A stretch of 35,452 bases of DNA from positions 1 to 35,452 of the IMG/VR virus record IMGVR_UViG_3300032931_000523. One strand, given 5' to 3'. The notes under the pieces were generated by a model, which was not told where the DNA came from, did not search any database, and worked only from the letters and a program-made list of their open reading frames with translations. A program made the position numbers and the translations under genes. Positions 6,238-14,257 of this stretch are shown here, piece by piece. Each line of letters begins with the position of its first letter. Position 1 is the stretch's first letter. The stretch is from a virus.

Positions 6238-7418
6238 AGATCCTGGCTCAGATTCTGGCCATGGCGGACTCGGAGATCCTCGGGCTCATCTCCCCTCGTA
6301 CGATCAGGGACATCAAGCGCGAGGACCCGAATCCCGTTTTCAAAGTTTTCCGCGTGGGCCAGGAGGGCGAGAGCCGGCCCCATATCGTCGGCGTGGGCGC
6401 AACCGTCCAGCGTTGGTTCCAATCAGCCGTTGAAAAGCTTACCGAGAGGCTGGGGCTCGGTCTTCCCGTCTACCACAATCATATGCCCACGAATACGAGC
6501 AAGAACCGGCCAGCCATCGGCGAGATCGTCGGCAAGGCGCTCAAGAACATTGAGGGCTCGCTGTCCTCCATCGCCGTTGCTTACATCTACCCACAGTTTA
6601 AGGACCTCCCGCTTGACATCGCGTCCATCGAGGCTGGCGTCATGGTCCCCCAGGACAGCCGGGAGTTTGACGTCAAGGACGTCGACATATCGGAAGTTAC
6701 GGGGATTGCCCTCGGCAATTCCCTTATAAAAAAGCCGGCATTCCCCGGGGCCACGCTGTTGGCGCAGCTCCAGGCGTTCGCCGAGACCAACCGCTCAGGA
6801 GGCGAGATTAACATGACCACGGCAGAAATTAAAAAAGCGATCCGTGAGGCCGGACTCCAACCTTCGGACGTTTTCAGTCTGAAGGAAATTACGGCAGACC
6901 CCTCAATCGAAGAGGAAATGAGGGAGGGGACCCCGGCAAACCGGGAGTTTGTAAGGTTGCGTCAGGAGTTTAAAGACCTGAAACAGCAACTGAAGGACGC
7001 TGAGGCCAGGGCGGTCTTGCTGGAAAAGGAAAAGCAGACGCTGTCCGACCAGTTCAAGACCAGCCAATCCAGCGTCTTAAAGACCAAAGCTCGGGAGGCG
7101 TTAGAGGCGGTCCTCGCTGAACGGCCCAAGCTTAAAGAGGACGTACGCCTTGTCAAGTTCATTCGCAAGTCGTTCGAAAAGTCCTTCACCCCGACGGACG
7201 AGGCTAAGGTCAAGGACGAACTTAACAAGTTCGTCGACGGCCAAGTAACCGAGTTTGCCGAGGTTATGGGCGACGGCAAGGACGGGGGCAAAGACGGCGG
7301 CAAGGAAAAGACTGATGCGGAAAAAGCTGCTGAAGTCGCTGCCGCGGCCTCCGAGCAGAATCGCGACAAGACGAATCTCCTCGATCCGAAGAACAACGAA
7401 TTGATCCCCGCGCTGTAA
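6234..7418 (+). CDS. Prohead protease fused to scaffold domain
   Basis: The 394-residue protein has two parts. Residues 1 to about 185 look like a prohead serine protease: VYHNHMPTN (His81 or His83 as candidate catalytic His), IGEIVGKAL, SSIAVAYIYP and LDIASIEAGVMVP (Ser131 as candidate nucleophile). Residues 194-394 form a coiled-coil-rich, highly charged region (about 230-290) ending in a Gly/Lys/Asp/Ala-rich low-complexity tail, typical of scaffold. The catalytic residue assignment is tentative. An internal start with its own ribosome site at residue 194 should yield free scaffold. Such proteins template capsid assembly and are then cleaved and removed. Confidence 0.8.
   Translation: MKILAQILAMADSEILGLISPRTIRDIKREDPNPVFKVFRVGQEGESRPHIVGVGATVQRWFQSAVEKLTERLGLGLPVYHNHMPTNTSKNRPAIGEIVGKALKNIEGSLSSIAVAYIYPQFKDLPLDIASIEAGVMVPQDSREFDVKDVDISEVTGIALGNSLIKKPAFPGATLLAQLQAFAETNRSGGEINMTTAEIKKAIREAGLQPSDVFSLKEITADPSIEEEMREGTPANREFVRLRQEFKDLKQQLKDAEARAVLLEKEKQTLSDQFKTSQSSVLKTKAREALEAVLAERPKLKEDVRLVKFIRKSFEKSFTPTDEAKVKDELNKFVDGQVTEFAEVMGDGKDGGKDGGKEKTDAEKAAEVAAAASEQNRDKTNLLDPKNNELIPAL
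6813..7418 (+). CDS. Predicted internally initiated scaffold protein
   Basis: An in-frame ATG at 6813 (Met194 of the fusion) is preceded by a full AGGAGG at 6797-6802 with 10 bases between, better than the ribosome site of many neighbouring genes. Translation from here gives 201 residues starting MTTAEIKKAIREAG, exactly the scaffold part without the protease. The arrangement equals lambda C/Nu3, where scaffold is made in excess from an internal start. Evidence is the site itself plus the domain boundary; production has not been shown. Confidence 0.65.
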   Translation: MTTAEIKKAIREAGLQPSDVFSLKEITADPSIEEEMREGTPANREFVRLRQEFKDLKQQLKDAEARAVLLEKEKQTLSDQFKTSQSSVLKTKAREALEAVLAERPKLKEDVRLVKFIRKSFEKSFTPTDEAKVKDELNKFVDGQVTEFAEVMGDGKDGGKDGGKEKTDAEKAAEVAAAASEQNRDKTNLLDPKNNELIPAL

Positions 7419-7449
7419 AAAAGGCCGGGGGTCCATTAGGAGGTTAATT

Positions 7450-7818
7450 ATGACGATTACGGGTATTCAGTTACGGTGCGGGTCCGACAAGACCAAGTCG
7501 ATCACGATCCCGGCTCCGGTAGGCGGGGTCGTGGCCGGGTCGATGTACATTGTCGGCACGTACACAGTCGGCGTGGCCTACGAGACCAAGGCCGAGGGGC
7601 TGGACGTTGCTCTGTGCATCTCAGCCCACAAGATTCTTCTGCCCAAGGTAGGGGGGTCCCTCGGAAATGCGATCGCGCAGGGGGAGAGAATCTATTTTAC
7701 GGCCGGCGCGGCCGGGGTCGACAGCGCGGGCGGGACCCTCTGCGGACGTTGTTTGGTAGCCGCGGCTGCGATGGACGACACCATCCTGGCCGACTTCAAC
7801 GGCGACGTGGCCGCATAA
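7450..7818 (+). CDS. DUF2190-like capsid decoration/stabilisation protein
   Basis: The 122-residue protein is a small all-beta, Gly/Ala/Val-rich product with PAPVGGVVAGSMYIVGTYTV, a central ILLPKVGGS element and IAQGERIYFTAGAAGV. The order of these segments matches the DUF2190 family, found next to major capsid genes and implicated in capsid decoration or stabilisation. AGGAGGTTAATT precedes the ATG, predicting high expression. The 31-base gap after the protease gene contains only this ribosome site and a G-rich stretch. Confidence 0.7.
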   Translation: MTITGIQLRCGSDKTKSITIPAPVGGVVAGSMYIVGTYTVGVAYETKAEGLDVALCISAHKILLPKVGGSLGNAIAQGERIYFTAGAAGVDSAGGTLCGRCLVAAAAMDDTILADFNGDVAA

Positions 7819-7831
7819 AGGAGCACGAACA

Positions 7832-8839
7832 ATGAAACAGCAAATTTTTAGCGACATCGGCAAGCTCGATTTCTCGACCAAAGCGGGCCGGGATAAGATC
7901 TTTGCGGCCGTTCAGTATTTCGCTTCTGGCGAGAGGCAGAAGGCGGAAGCCAAGCGCTACCAACAGGCGCTCCAGGCATTCGGCAGCGCGGGCGACTTTC
8001 CCGCGGTAGCCCATTCGATTCTCGAAAAGTTCCATGCGATCCCGGCCTACGACACGGGTTTTGAGGAGATCTTCGACGTGCGTGATTTTACCGGGACGAC
8101 CGAGAGCGGGTTCGACATCCTCGACGTAGAGGACGGACTGACCTTCGCCAAGGTGGCGCTCGGCGACAAGGCGCACATCTTCAAAATGGCCGGGACCAAG
8201 GTGTCGGTCGAATTCGACATCTACGGCGGGGGCCTCGGATGGCGTCGGACCCTGATTGACGACAAGAAGTATTGGACGCTTGAGGACAATGCCGTCGCGT
8301 TCGTTAACAAGGCGGCGGAGCACAGGGCGGCCTGCTTCTACGCGTTGATCGAGGCCGTAGCGGCCGCGCAGAACATTGGCTGGCAATTGCCGGACCCGGC
8401 GGGCCTTGCCGTTACGGATGCTCTCTATACGGCGAACCGGGACGCTCAGACGCTAAACCTCGCGGCCCAGACGATCCTCCTGAACATTCAGGACAAGGGC
8501 TACGGCGTAACGCCGGCCAACGCAGTATTTACAGTTCTTACCCCGTTGCAGATCGTCGGGCGGCTCACGAAGGCGCTCGGGCTTTTACTCCAGGGGTTTG
8601 CCGGCTCGCCCAACCAGGCGGGCTATAAATTCCGGCTGCTCCCGACCACGATGCTGGCGAATACGGCACACTATTACGTTGCCATTCCCAAGCTCAAGGC
8701 CAAGGGCGGGGACCGCATGCGCCTCCAGATCTTCAACAAGTTCGATGAGGAAGCCTACACCGACGTCGCCGTCGGCTGGATGCGGTTCGGCGGGGCGATC
8801 GGCGACCAGGAGCAATTCAAGCGCTGCGACATCGCATAA
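7832..8839 (+). CDS. Major capsid protein
   Basis: The 335-residue protein follows protease/scaffold and decoration protein and is itself followed by a strong terminator, the standard place for the major capsid protein. Visible elements include an N-terminal helical arm, an E-loop-like middle (VSVEFDIYGGGLGWRRTLID), a helical region (NKAAEHRAACFYALIEAVAAAQ, residues about 157-178) and a C-terminal beta region (RMRLQIFNKFDEEAYTDVAV). I read it as an HK97-fold subunit by context and general architecture, as no single diagnostic motif exists. Confidence 0.82.
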   Translation: MKQQIFSDIGKLDFSTKAGRDKIFAAVQYFASGERQKAEAKRYQQALQAFGSAGDFPAVAHSILEKFHAIPAYDTGFEEIFDVRDFTGTTESGFDILDVEDGLTFAKVALGDKAHIFKMAGTKVSVEFDIYGGGLGWRRTLIDDKKYWTLEDNAVAFVNKAAEHRAACFYALIEAVAAAQNIGWQLPDPAGLAVTDALYTANRDAQTLNLAAQTILLNIQDKGYGVTPANAVFTVLTPLQIVGRLTKALGLLLQGFAGSPNQAGYKFRLLPTTMLANTAHYYVAIPKLKAKGGDRMRLQIFNKFDEEAYTDVAVGWMRFGGAIGDQEQFKRCDIA

Positions 8840-8880
8840 TTAAAGGCCGGGGGAGACTTGATCCCTTGACGACGCAGAAC

Positions 8881-8918
8881 GGGAGGGGCGGATTGTTTCC
8901 GCTCCTTCCGTCTTTTTA
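8881..8918 (+). terminator. Rho-independent terminator after the major capsid gene
   Basis: GGGAGGGGCGGA (8881-8892) pairs with TCCGCTCCTTCC (8898-8909), a 12-base-pair stem with two G-U pairs and a 5-base loop, followed by GTCTTTTT. No promoter is seen between it and the next gene at 8939. It should therefore lower, not abolish, expression of the sugar cassette and tail genes relative to capsid. Confidence 0.85.
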
Positions 8919-8938
8919 ATTTGAGCGGAGGATGATCG

Positions 8939-9697
8939 ATGGTAATGATTACGACTCAGGACCCCCGGGTTGTAGTGATAATGGACCAACGAAGGCGGCA
9001 ATTGGAAAACCGGGGGCGTCTTCGTACGTATAGGGCTGCGTCCATCCTCCATAAAGTTCCCCTGGGCGAAAAACTTCCGGACGGGGCGTGGGCGGGGCGG
9101 CGGTGCTTCATCATCGGCGGCGGACCGTCACTCAAGGGCTTTGATTTCTCGCGGCTTAAGGGCGAACGCGTCATCGCCGTCAATAAGGCATTCCTGGACG
9201 TGCCGTTTGCGGACGTCGTGTTTGCCATGGACAGGCCGCTTCTCGACCTCATCATGTTGGGCAAGCTCGGCGAGAATTATAGACGGGCGTTCGAGACGTT
9301 CCCGGGCGTAAAAATTTGGCTTGACCTGTCCGGCTATTCCTATCCCCCGGGCGTCTATTCTCTGCCGTCGGCTGGCGAAATCGGCTGGACGAGGAGCCTT
9401 AGGGAAGGATTATTTCACGGCCAGAACTCCGGTTACGGTGCCCTGAACCTGGCCCTGGTACTGGGCGCGGACCCGATTTATTTGCTCGGCTATGACTGTT
9501 CCCGGGGTCCGGCCGGCGAGAAGAATTATCACGACGGCTATCCCTCCGGGGGCAACCCGGATGCTATGAACATATTTAGGCGGTCTTTAGAGGCCGGGGC
9601 GGCGTTGCTTAACAACGGGCCGCGGATCGTTAACCTCAACCGGGACTCCGCGCTCGGGTGCTTTGAATTCGGCGACAGGGACGGCCCATGGCAATAA
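8939..9697 (+). CDS. MptE/DUF115-like Rossmann protein, sugar-cassette gene 1
   Basis: The 252-residue protein has a glycine-rich loop CFIIGGGPSLKGFDFSRLKG (residues 56-75), followed by RVIAVNKAFLDVPFADVVFAMD and later NSGYGALNLALVLGADPIYL. This is the pattern of the DUF115/MptE-like superfamily, which overlaps with sialyltransferase-like and diphosphotransferase enzymes acting on nucleotide-activated substrates. Residues 1-25 (MVMITTQDPRVVVIMDQRRR and on) are outside the domain and closely match the start of the next protein. The substrate is unknown. It opens a five-gene cassette of sugar-active enzymes. Confidence 0.7.
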   Translation: MVMITTQDPRVVVIMDQRRRQLENRGRLRTYRAASILHKVPLGEKLPDGAWAGRRCFIIGGGPSLKGFDFSRLKGERVIAVNKAFLDVPFADVVFAMDRPLLDLIMLGKLGENYRRAFETFPGVKIWLDLSGYSYPPGVYSLPSAGEIGWTRSLREGLFHGQNSGYGALNLALVLGADPIYLLGYDCSRGPAGEKNYHDGYPSGGNPDAMNIFRRSLEAGAALLNNGPRIVNLNRDSALGCFEFGDRDGPWQ

Positions 9698-10482
9698 TAA
9701 CTACGGGGGACGCTAGGGTTGCGGAGATCATGGCGCAGCGAAGGCAGCAACGAGTGGACGATGTGAATCAAAGGACGTACTACAGGACGTACAGGACGTA
9801 TAGGATGGTAGAGCCGGTTCCCAGCTCTGCGCCCCGACAGAACGGCGCAGCATGGCAGGCAGTAACGTTCTATACGACGGGTACTGGTTATGAACAGGAA
9901 GTAAAGAACCTTATCAAATCCGCGACGGCGCTTAACGTTCCGTTAAAAGTTTACGATTACCCGCCTACCGGAACCTGGCGCGGGAACCTTAACTACAAGA
10001 GTGCGTGTATCCTCCGGGCATTCAACGAGTTCCGGGACAAGGATATCGTGTTTGTCGATGCCGACGCCATCATCCGCCGGAATCCTACATTGTTTGATGA
10101 GCTTTCGGCCAAACGAGAGTACGATATTTCGGCCTGTTTCTTCAAATACGACGCGAAATCCGGCGACGCTGATGAACTCCTCTCCGGGACGCTGTGGATT
10201 AAGAACAATGATACCGGACGTGCGACCGTCCGGCGTTGGCATGAGGTCGGGCTGACAAGGCCCGACGTCCGGCATCAAATGTGTCTTAAGGCCGCGCTGG
10301 AGGACATGCGAAGAGAGGGCATAAGGGTTCGCGTCAACCGTCACTCACTTGCTTATACTTGCATTTTCGACTACCACGCAGCCCGCAACGTGGTTCCCGT
10401 GATCGAGCACTTCCAAGCATCGCGCCGTCTGAGAAAGGACGTTGGCCGGGGCCAGCAGCTTAAGTTTCGGAGGGACCCGTGA
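9688..10482 (+). CDS. GT-A-type glycosyltransferase-like protein, sugar-cassette gene 2
   Basis: The 264-residue protein starts with the shared tag MAIITTGDARVAEIMAQRRQ, then an RTYYRTYRTYR repeat (residues 29-39). The catalytic part has NLNYKSACILRAFNEF and IVFVDADAII, where Asp124-Ala-Asp126 is the metal-binding DxD motif, followed by SGTLWIKNNDTGRATVRRWHE, as in nucleotide-diphospho-sugar transferases. It likely moves a sugar from a nucleotide donor, but donor and acceptor cannot be told. The start overlaps the preceding gene by 10 bases and the stop overlaps the next GTG start. Confidence 0.75.
   Translation: MAIITTGDARVAEIMAQRRQQRVDDVNQRTYYRTYRTYRMVEPVPSSAPRQNGAAWQAVTFYTTGTGYEQEVKNLIKSATALNVPLKVYDYPPTGTWRGNLNYKSACILRAFNEFRDKDIVFVDADAIIRRNPTLFDELSAKREYDISACFFKYDAKSGDADELLSGTLWIKNNDTGRATVRRWHEVGLTRPDVRHQMCLKAALEDMRREGIRVRVNRHSLAYTCIFDYHAARNVVPVIEHFQASRRLRKDVGRGQQLKFRRDP
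9770..9805 (+). repeat. Short tandem AGGACGTA repeats inside sugar-cassette gene 2
   Basis: AGGACGTA is repeated three times in close succession and followed by AGGATGGTA. It encodes the RTYYRTYRTYR run between the N-terminal tag and the catalytic domain. The repeat is in frame and could change in copy number by slippage, lengthening or shortening a basic/tyrosine linker. Confidence 0.5.
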
Positions 10483-11129
10483 TAGCGTCCGTCGTCGTCG
10501 TAACCTATCGTCGTCTGGGGCGAATTCCGGAAATCCTTGCGGCCTGGCTCGGTCAGACGGCTGATGTTTGGCTGTGCGATTGTTCGCTCCACGGTGTCAA
10601 GGTCGTTCCACCGGGTACGCGAATAGCCCGGTTTCGGCCTGATCCCGGGAACAAGGTTCGCCATGCCGTGGCACTTCTGACCTCCGGCGATGTTGTCATC
10701 AAGGCGGACGATGACATCATGCCGCTTCCCGGGCTTGTTGCCGATTTCCTAAAATGGCGTGAGAAGCTTGGACCCTGCATTATGGGCATTCACGGTCGGA
10801 CGTTCCAGGGGCCGGATTACTATCGTAATACGACAATGTACGCGGCCCATATGACCCCCAAGCCCCTAAAGGTTGATTTCGTGGGCATCATCACGTGTGC
10901 CGATAGACAGTACCTACCGATGGATCTTCGGGACTGTGGGACGGACATCGAGGATTTGTATTGGCATAACCATTCCTATCCCAAGGCACCGAAGTACGTC
11001 ATTTCGACAAAAGCGTATAACAACAGCCTTCCGGAAAGCCGCGACGCTGGCAGGCTTTGTGCAAACGCGCCCGGGCGCGCTGCAAGACGGGCGTTTTACA
11101 CAAAGTGCTGGATGGAGCATTACCGATGA
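10479..11129 (+). CDS. Family 2-like glycosyltransferase, sugar-cassette gene 3
   Basis: The 216-residue protein starts with GTG at 10479, served by GGAGGG. It begins ASVVVVTYRRLGRIPEILAAW, the usual beta-strand/helix start of GT2 enzymes, and has DVVIKADDDIMPLPG with the DDD motif at 77-79. A later WHNHSYPKAP segment may be acceptor-side. The length is short for GT2, so it is probably a minimal catalytic domain with no membrane anchor. It is coupled by ATGA-type overlaps on both sides. Confidence 0.72.
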   Translation: MIASVVVVTYRRLGRIPEILAAWLGQTADVWLCDCSLHGVKVVPPGTRIARFRPDPGNKVRHAVALLTSGDVVIKADDDIMPLPGLVADFLKWREKLGPCIMGIHGRTFQGPDYYRNTTMYAAHMTPKPLKVDFVGIITCADRQYLPMDLRDCGTDIEDLYWHNHSYPKAPKYVISTKAYNNSLPESRDAGRLCANAPGRAARRAFYTKCWMEHYR

Positions 11130-11818
11130 CGCGAAAGCTCGTATTCTGGACGGCCCTTAACAGCTACCGGTCGGAGAAGTGCCTCCGGGGGTTGTCCCCC
11201 GGCAGCGCCCATCCGGTTACGACGTCCGCATGGACGGCCCGCCGGGTAGGGCTCTGGCGCAAGTTTACGCTTAACAGCATTCTAGCGCAGGCGGCTGACG
11301 ATTGGCTGTATGTAGTACTTCTGGATCCCGAGTTGAAACGCCTGACCGAGCCCTTGCTCCCGAGACGGGATTCCCGGGTACTCTACTGTTACGAGGACAA
11401 TCCGACGCTTGAAAATCTCCGGGCGTACGATGAGATCGTCCTGGCGCTTATCGACGGTGACGACATGTACAGCCGGTCTGCCGGGCGGCTCATGATGAGG
11501 AGTACGGCGGAATGGATGTTTTTCAAATTAGGCTACGCTTATGAGGTTAGGACGGGAAAGCTTTGGGAGTACGATACCATCGGTACGGGTCCGTTTTTTG
11601 CGCGCCGCGTGGACCCAAAGAAACTGGTTAGATTCGATCGGGACAAGAGACACCCTACGCATAAAACGGTTGCAGAGCAGAAGCCGGAGTGCCTGCCGGC
11701 GGGCCATTTTTGCGTCCTCCTGCACGACATCAACACGTCAAGTCATCCGGGGATGCGCTACGTATTGCGGGACAAACCGGCGGATCCGGGAATTTTAAGA
11801 AAGGAGTTTGGAAGATGA
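11126..11818 (+). CDS. Putative rhamnosyltransferase-like glycosyltransferase, sugar-cassette gene 4
   Basis: Starting at ATG 11126, whose TGA overlap couples it to the previous gene, the product has 230 residues. KFTLNSILAQAADDWLYVVL followed by LALIDGDDMYSRSA (Asp-Gly-Asp-Asp at 110-113) resembles the putative rhamnosyl transferase family (PF11316), with a DxD-like metal motif. The sugar specificity is a guess from family resemblance only. A longer in-frame ATG at 11057 lies inside the preceding gene and lacks a ribosome site. Confidence 0.62.
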   Translation: MTRKLVFWTALNSYRSEKCLRGLSPGSAHPVTTSAWTARRVGLWRKFTLNSILAQAADDWLYVVLLDPELKRLTEPLLPRRDSRVLYCYEDNPTLENLRAYDEIVLALIDGDDMYSRSAGRLMMRSTAEWMFFKLGYAYEVRTGKLWEYDTIGTGPFFARRVDPKKLVRFDRDKRHPTHKTVAEQKPECLPAGHFCVLLHDINTSSHPGMRYVLRDKPADPGILRKEFGR

Positions 11819-12522
11819 ACGTCTGCAAATCTCCTTTACCGTATCTGGACCGTCTTGATTCCCTGCGCCTTCGCAATCGCAACGTTTACGAGCCCTGGGA
11901 GACGGGCATCGTTAACGCCAGGGTCAAGCCCGGGGATTGGTTTATCGACGTCGGGGCACACATCGGGTATTATACGGTCATGGCCGCCAGACTCGTCGGA
12001 CCCTCCGGGACGGTGGTCGCGTTTGAGCCCGGGCCGGAGAACTACGAGATTCTCCGGAAAAACACGGCCGGGCTTGAAAACGTGAAGACGTATTGCATGG
12101 CGGCCTCCTCGTATGCCGGCAATTCAGATTTCTACATCAGCCGGATAAGCTCGGGCGGTAACCGAATTTCGCCCTCCGGGCCGGGCTATGACCGTGTGAC
12201 TATAAGAACGATCCGCCTGGACGACGTCTTCAAGCCGGATTCCTATTCGCATATTAGATGGATGAAGGTCGACACGCAAGGGCATGAATTGTCCGTTCTT
12301 GCCGGGGCCAATGGGATACTGAAAACGTCCCGCAGAATAAGTCTTATAATAGAATACGAGCCGTGTCTCCTGGACCTAAACGGGATAAGGCCGGAGCTGT
12401 TGCTTGAGACCTTGAGGGGACATGGGTTCACGCTCAAATCCTCAAGGACTCACGACTACCGAAAATGCACGGTAGCGAACGGGCGGCACTGCAATCTTTA
12501 TTGCGTTCGACGCGGAGGTTAA
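11815..12522 (+). CDS. FkbM-family SAM methyltransferase, sugar-cassette gene 5
   Basis: The 235-residue protein has the SAM-binding motif I DWFIDVGAHIGYYTVMAARL (residues 41-60), then GTVVAFEPGPENYEILRKN with the acidic loop Glu71, VTIRTIRLDDVF and WMKVDTQGHELSVLAGA, all hallmarks of FkbM methyltransferases. FkbM enzymes O-methylate sugars and related hydroxyls, so it probably caps or modifies the glycan made by the preceding enzymes. AAGGAG lies 8 bases upstream of the ATG and the stop of gene 4 overlaps it. It ends the cassette, one base before the neck genes. Confidence 0.88.
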   Translation: MNVCKSPLPYLDRLDSLRLRNRNVYEPWETGIVNARVKPGDWFIDVGAHIGYYTVMAARLVGPSGTVVAFEPGPENYEILRKNTAGLENVKTYCMAASSYAGNSDFYISRISSGGNRISPSGPGYDRVTIRTIRLDDVFKPDSYSHIRWMKVDTQGHELSVLAGANGILKTSRRISLIIEYEPCLLDLNGIRPELLLETLRGHGFTLKSSRTHDYRKCTVANGRHCNLYCVRRGG

Positions 12523-12523
12523 T

Positions 12524-13006
12524 ATGGGCGGTGAAATAGGATACATCAACATAACGGATGCCGATCTCTATTTTTCAACGCGCCTTTCTTCTGACGCTTG
12601 GACGGACATCGCGCTGACCAGCGGCGATCCGATTAAGACCGCCGCGCTGACGACGGCCTATAATCGGCTCTTCTATTCGGGCCTGTTCGCCCTCCCGACT
12701 CTTGCTGCGGCTACGGCCGCGCAATTGGTCGTCCTGAAAAAATTCCAATGCGAAATGGCTTTATACATGCTAATTCACCTGGCTGACGAAGACCGGCGTT
12801 TGGGCCTTCAGGCGCAGGGCGTTACCGTCGCGGGCATCGTTAAGGAGCAGTACAAGGAATCCGACCTGAACAAACTCCCAATACCCGCGTTCATCACGGC
12901 GGGGTTGGAAGCGATGGGTTTCTCGGCGGCCCCCGTCCCGTTCTACGTTGTCGATATCGACCGGGACGAGGACAAGGGCGCGAATGAGGACGCTACGGAT
13001 TTCTAA
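12524..13006 (+). CDS. Head-tail adaptor protein (DnaT-like/head-completion family)
   Basis: The 160-residue protein has the start pattern GYINITDADLYFSTRLSSDAW followed by helices containing KTAALTTAYNRLF, as in the small helical adaptor (gp6/gp15-like) proteins annotated as DnaT-like ssDNA-binding domain phage proteins. These attach to the portal ring after packaging. The acidic C-terminus (DIDRDEDKGANED) is distinctive. It resumes the structural order after the sugar cassette. Confidence 0.65.
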   Translation: MGGEIGYINITDADLYFSTRLSSDAWTDIALTSGDPIKTAALTTAYNRLFYSGLFALPTLAAATAAQLVVLKKFQCEMALYMLIHLADEDRRLGLQAQGVTVAGIVKEQYKESDLNKLPIPAFITAGLEAMGFSAAPVPFYVVDIDRDEDKGANEDATDF

Positions 13007-13007
13007 T

Positions 13008-13937
13008 ATGCCTAAAAAGTTAGCTTTAATTCCAATGAAGACGCAAATCGCGAAGATCCGATCCGTTTACGTTTCAGCGGCGGGGCGGATCGTCGCAGTA
13101 TTGTCTTCGTTAGAGCCGGAAAGTTATACGGCGGCGAAATCTGGATCGGTGTTGTCCCAGATTAAGGACATCATTCGTTCGCTCGATGCGGCCGTCCGGA
13201 CGTGGGCTCCGGCGGCAATAAGAGCAGCCTACCGGGAGAGTGTCGGTGTCGCCGGAACGCGTCTTGAGATGATCGGCGCGAAACGCCTACCAGAACGGAA
13301 GTACAACCCGGCGCGGCATGATAAAAAAATCAAGGCACTGACGAGGACGGTCATGACGGACTACTGGAAGGCCAACCGAACGATTGAGAGAACGGCACGG
13401 AAGTACCTGGCCGTCATGGCCCGGGCGGCCGCGGGAGTCTCGAAAATTCAGCAGGTTCAGATGTTCGAGGCCAAGGACGCGTGGCCCCGGATTAAGGCGC
13501 TCATCAAAAAGTCACGTCCGGCGGACTGGGCCAAGGCATCGCAGGCGAGGGGGGCGGTGAGCAAGCAGATCAAAGACTATTTATTGGGCAAACTCGGCGG
13601 GAAGGATTTTATAGCCATCAGGGGCAAGGACGGCATCAGCCGCAATTACAATCTTAAGTCTTATTCGGAGCTGGTCGCCCGCACGCGCATGAGGGAGGCA
13701 CAGACGGAGGCCGTAAAGGAAAGCATGAAGCAATTTGACGAAGACCTTGTCGAAATCCCCCGCCACGATAATCCGTGCGCGGAGATCTGTGCCCAGTATC
13801 AAGGTCAGGTCTATTCGATTTCCGGCAATTCGGACAAATACGAAAAACTGCCCGACGGCGGACCGCCCTGGCATCCTAACTGTGAGGACGTGATGAACCC
13901 CGTTTCCGAGAATATTCTGGCCTGGAGAAACGCATGA
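13008..13937 (+). CDS. Minor capsid / Mu gpF-like head morphogenesis protein
   Basis: The chosen ATG is directly after the adaptor stop and gives 309 residues. The N-terminal two thirds are helical and basic. The C-terminal part carries SELVARTRMREAQTEAVKES, then a Cys/His-containing stretch (NPCAEICAQYQGQVYSI, PPWHPNCEDVM) typical of phage minor capsid/Mu F-like domains that often hold a metal. Such proteins usually follow the portal; here the gene has moved behind the sugar cassette. No clear ribosome site is seen, so it probably relies on coupling. Confidence 0.68.
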   Translation: MPKKLALIPMKTQIAKIRSVYVSAAGRIVAVLSSLEPESYTAAKSGSVLSQIKDIIRSLDAAVRTWAPAAIRAAYRESVGVAGTRLEMIGAKRLPERKYNPARHDKKIKALTRTVMTDYWKANRTIERTARKYLAVMARAAAGVSKIQQVQMFEAKDAWPRIKALIKKSRPADWAKASQARGAVSKQIKDYLLGKLGGKDFIAIRGKDGISRNYNLKSYSELVARTRMREAQTEAVKESMKQFDEDLVEIPRHDNPCAEICAQYQGQVYSISGNSDKYEKLPDGGPPWHPNCEDVMNPVSENILAWRNA

Positions 13938-14257
13938 TCGGCCCGTATTGCATCCATCCCTTGACGTTGAAGCGACTTGTTTTGCTCGATCAATGGAACG
14001 TTCCGACCTGGGCACTTATATCCTTTATGGGCCGCCTGGACCGCGGATCGAAGCTTGTCCGGAACCTTCAGGGCGAACAGGTCGTATCCGCGGCGATAGT
14101 ATCCATTCCAAAAACCGTAATTTCGGTAACGTTGGCCGATAGAATAATAATTCCCGGGGAGGTAGACGGGGCCGGGAATCCTGTAGATCACGCCATCATC
14201 GTAATCGATCCGAAATACGATTTTTCATTTTCCCATTGGGAGGCGGCTATAGCATGA
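13934..14257 (+). CDS. Putative head-closure (stopper) protein
   Basis: The 107-residue protein is mainly beta, with PLTLKRLVLLDQWNVP early and VTLADRIIIPGEVDG and HAIIVIDPKYDFSF late. The size, beta-rich look and place between the adaptor/minor capsid genes and the gp10-like gene fit a head-closure protein of the gp16/FII class. The call is mostly contextual. It shares ATGA overlaps with both neighbours. Confidence 0.5.
   Translation: MIGPYCIHPLTLKRLVLLDQWNVPTWALISFMGRLDRGSKLVRNLQGEQVVSAAIVSIPKTVISVTLADRIIIPGEVDGAGNPVDHAIIVIDPKYDFSFSHWEAAIA

Noticed and set aside
7419-8860. Repeated AAGGCCGGGGG words after the protease and the capsid genes
   Set aside because: The same 11-base word occurs after both stops, but the surroundings differ and no stem with a T-run forms there, so it is not called a regulatory element.
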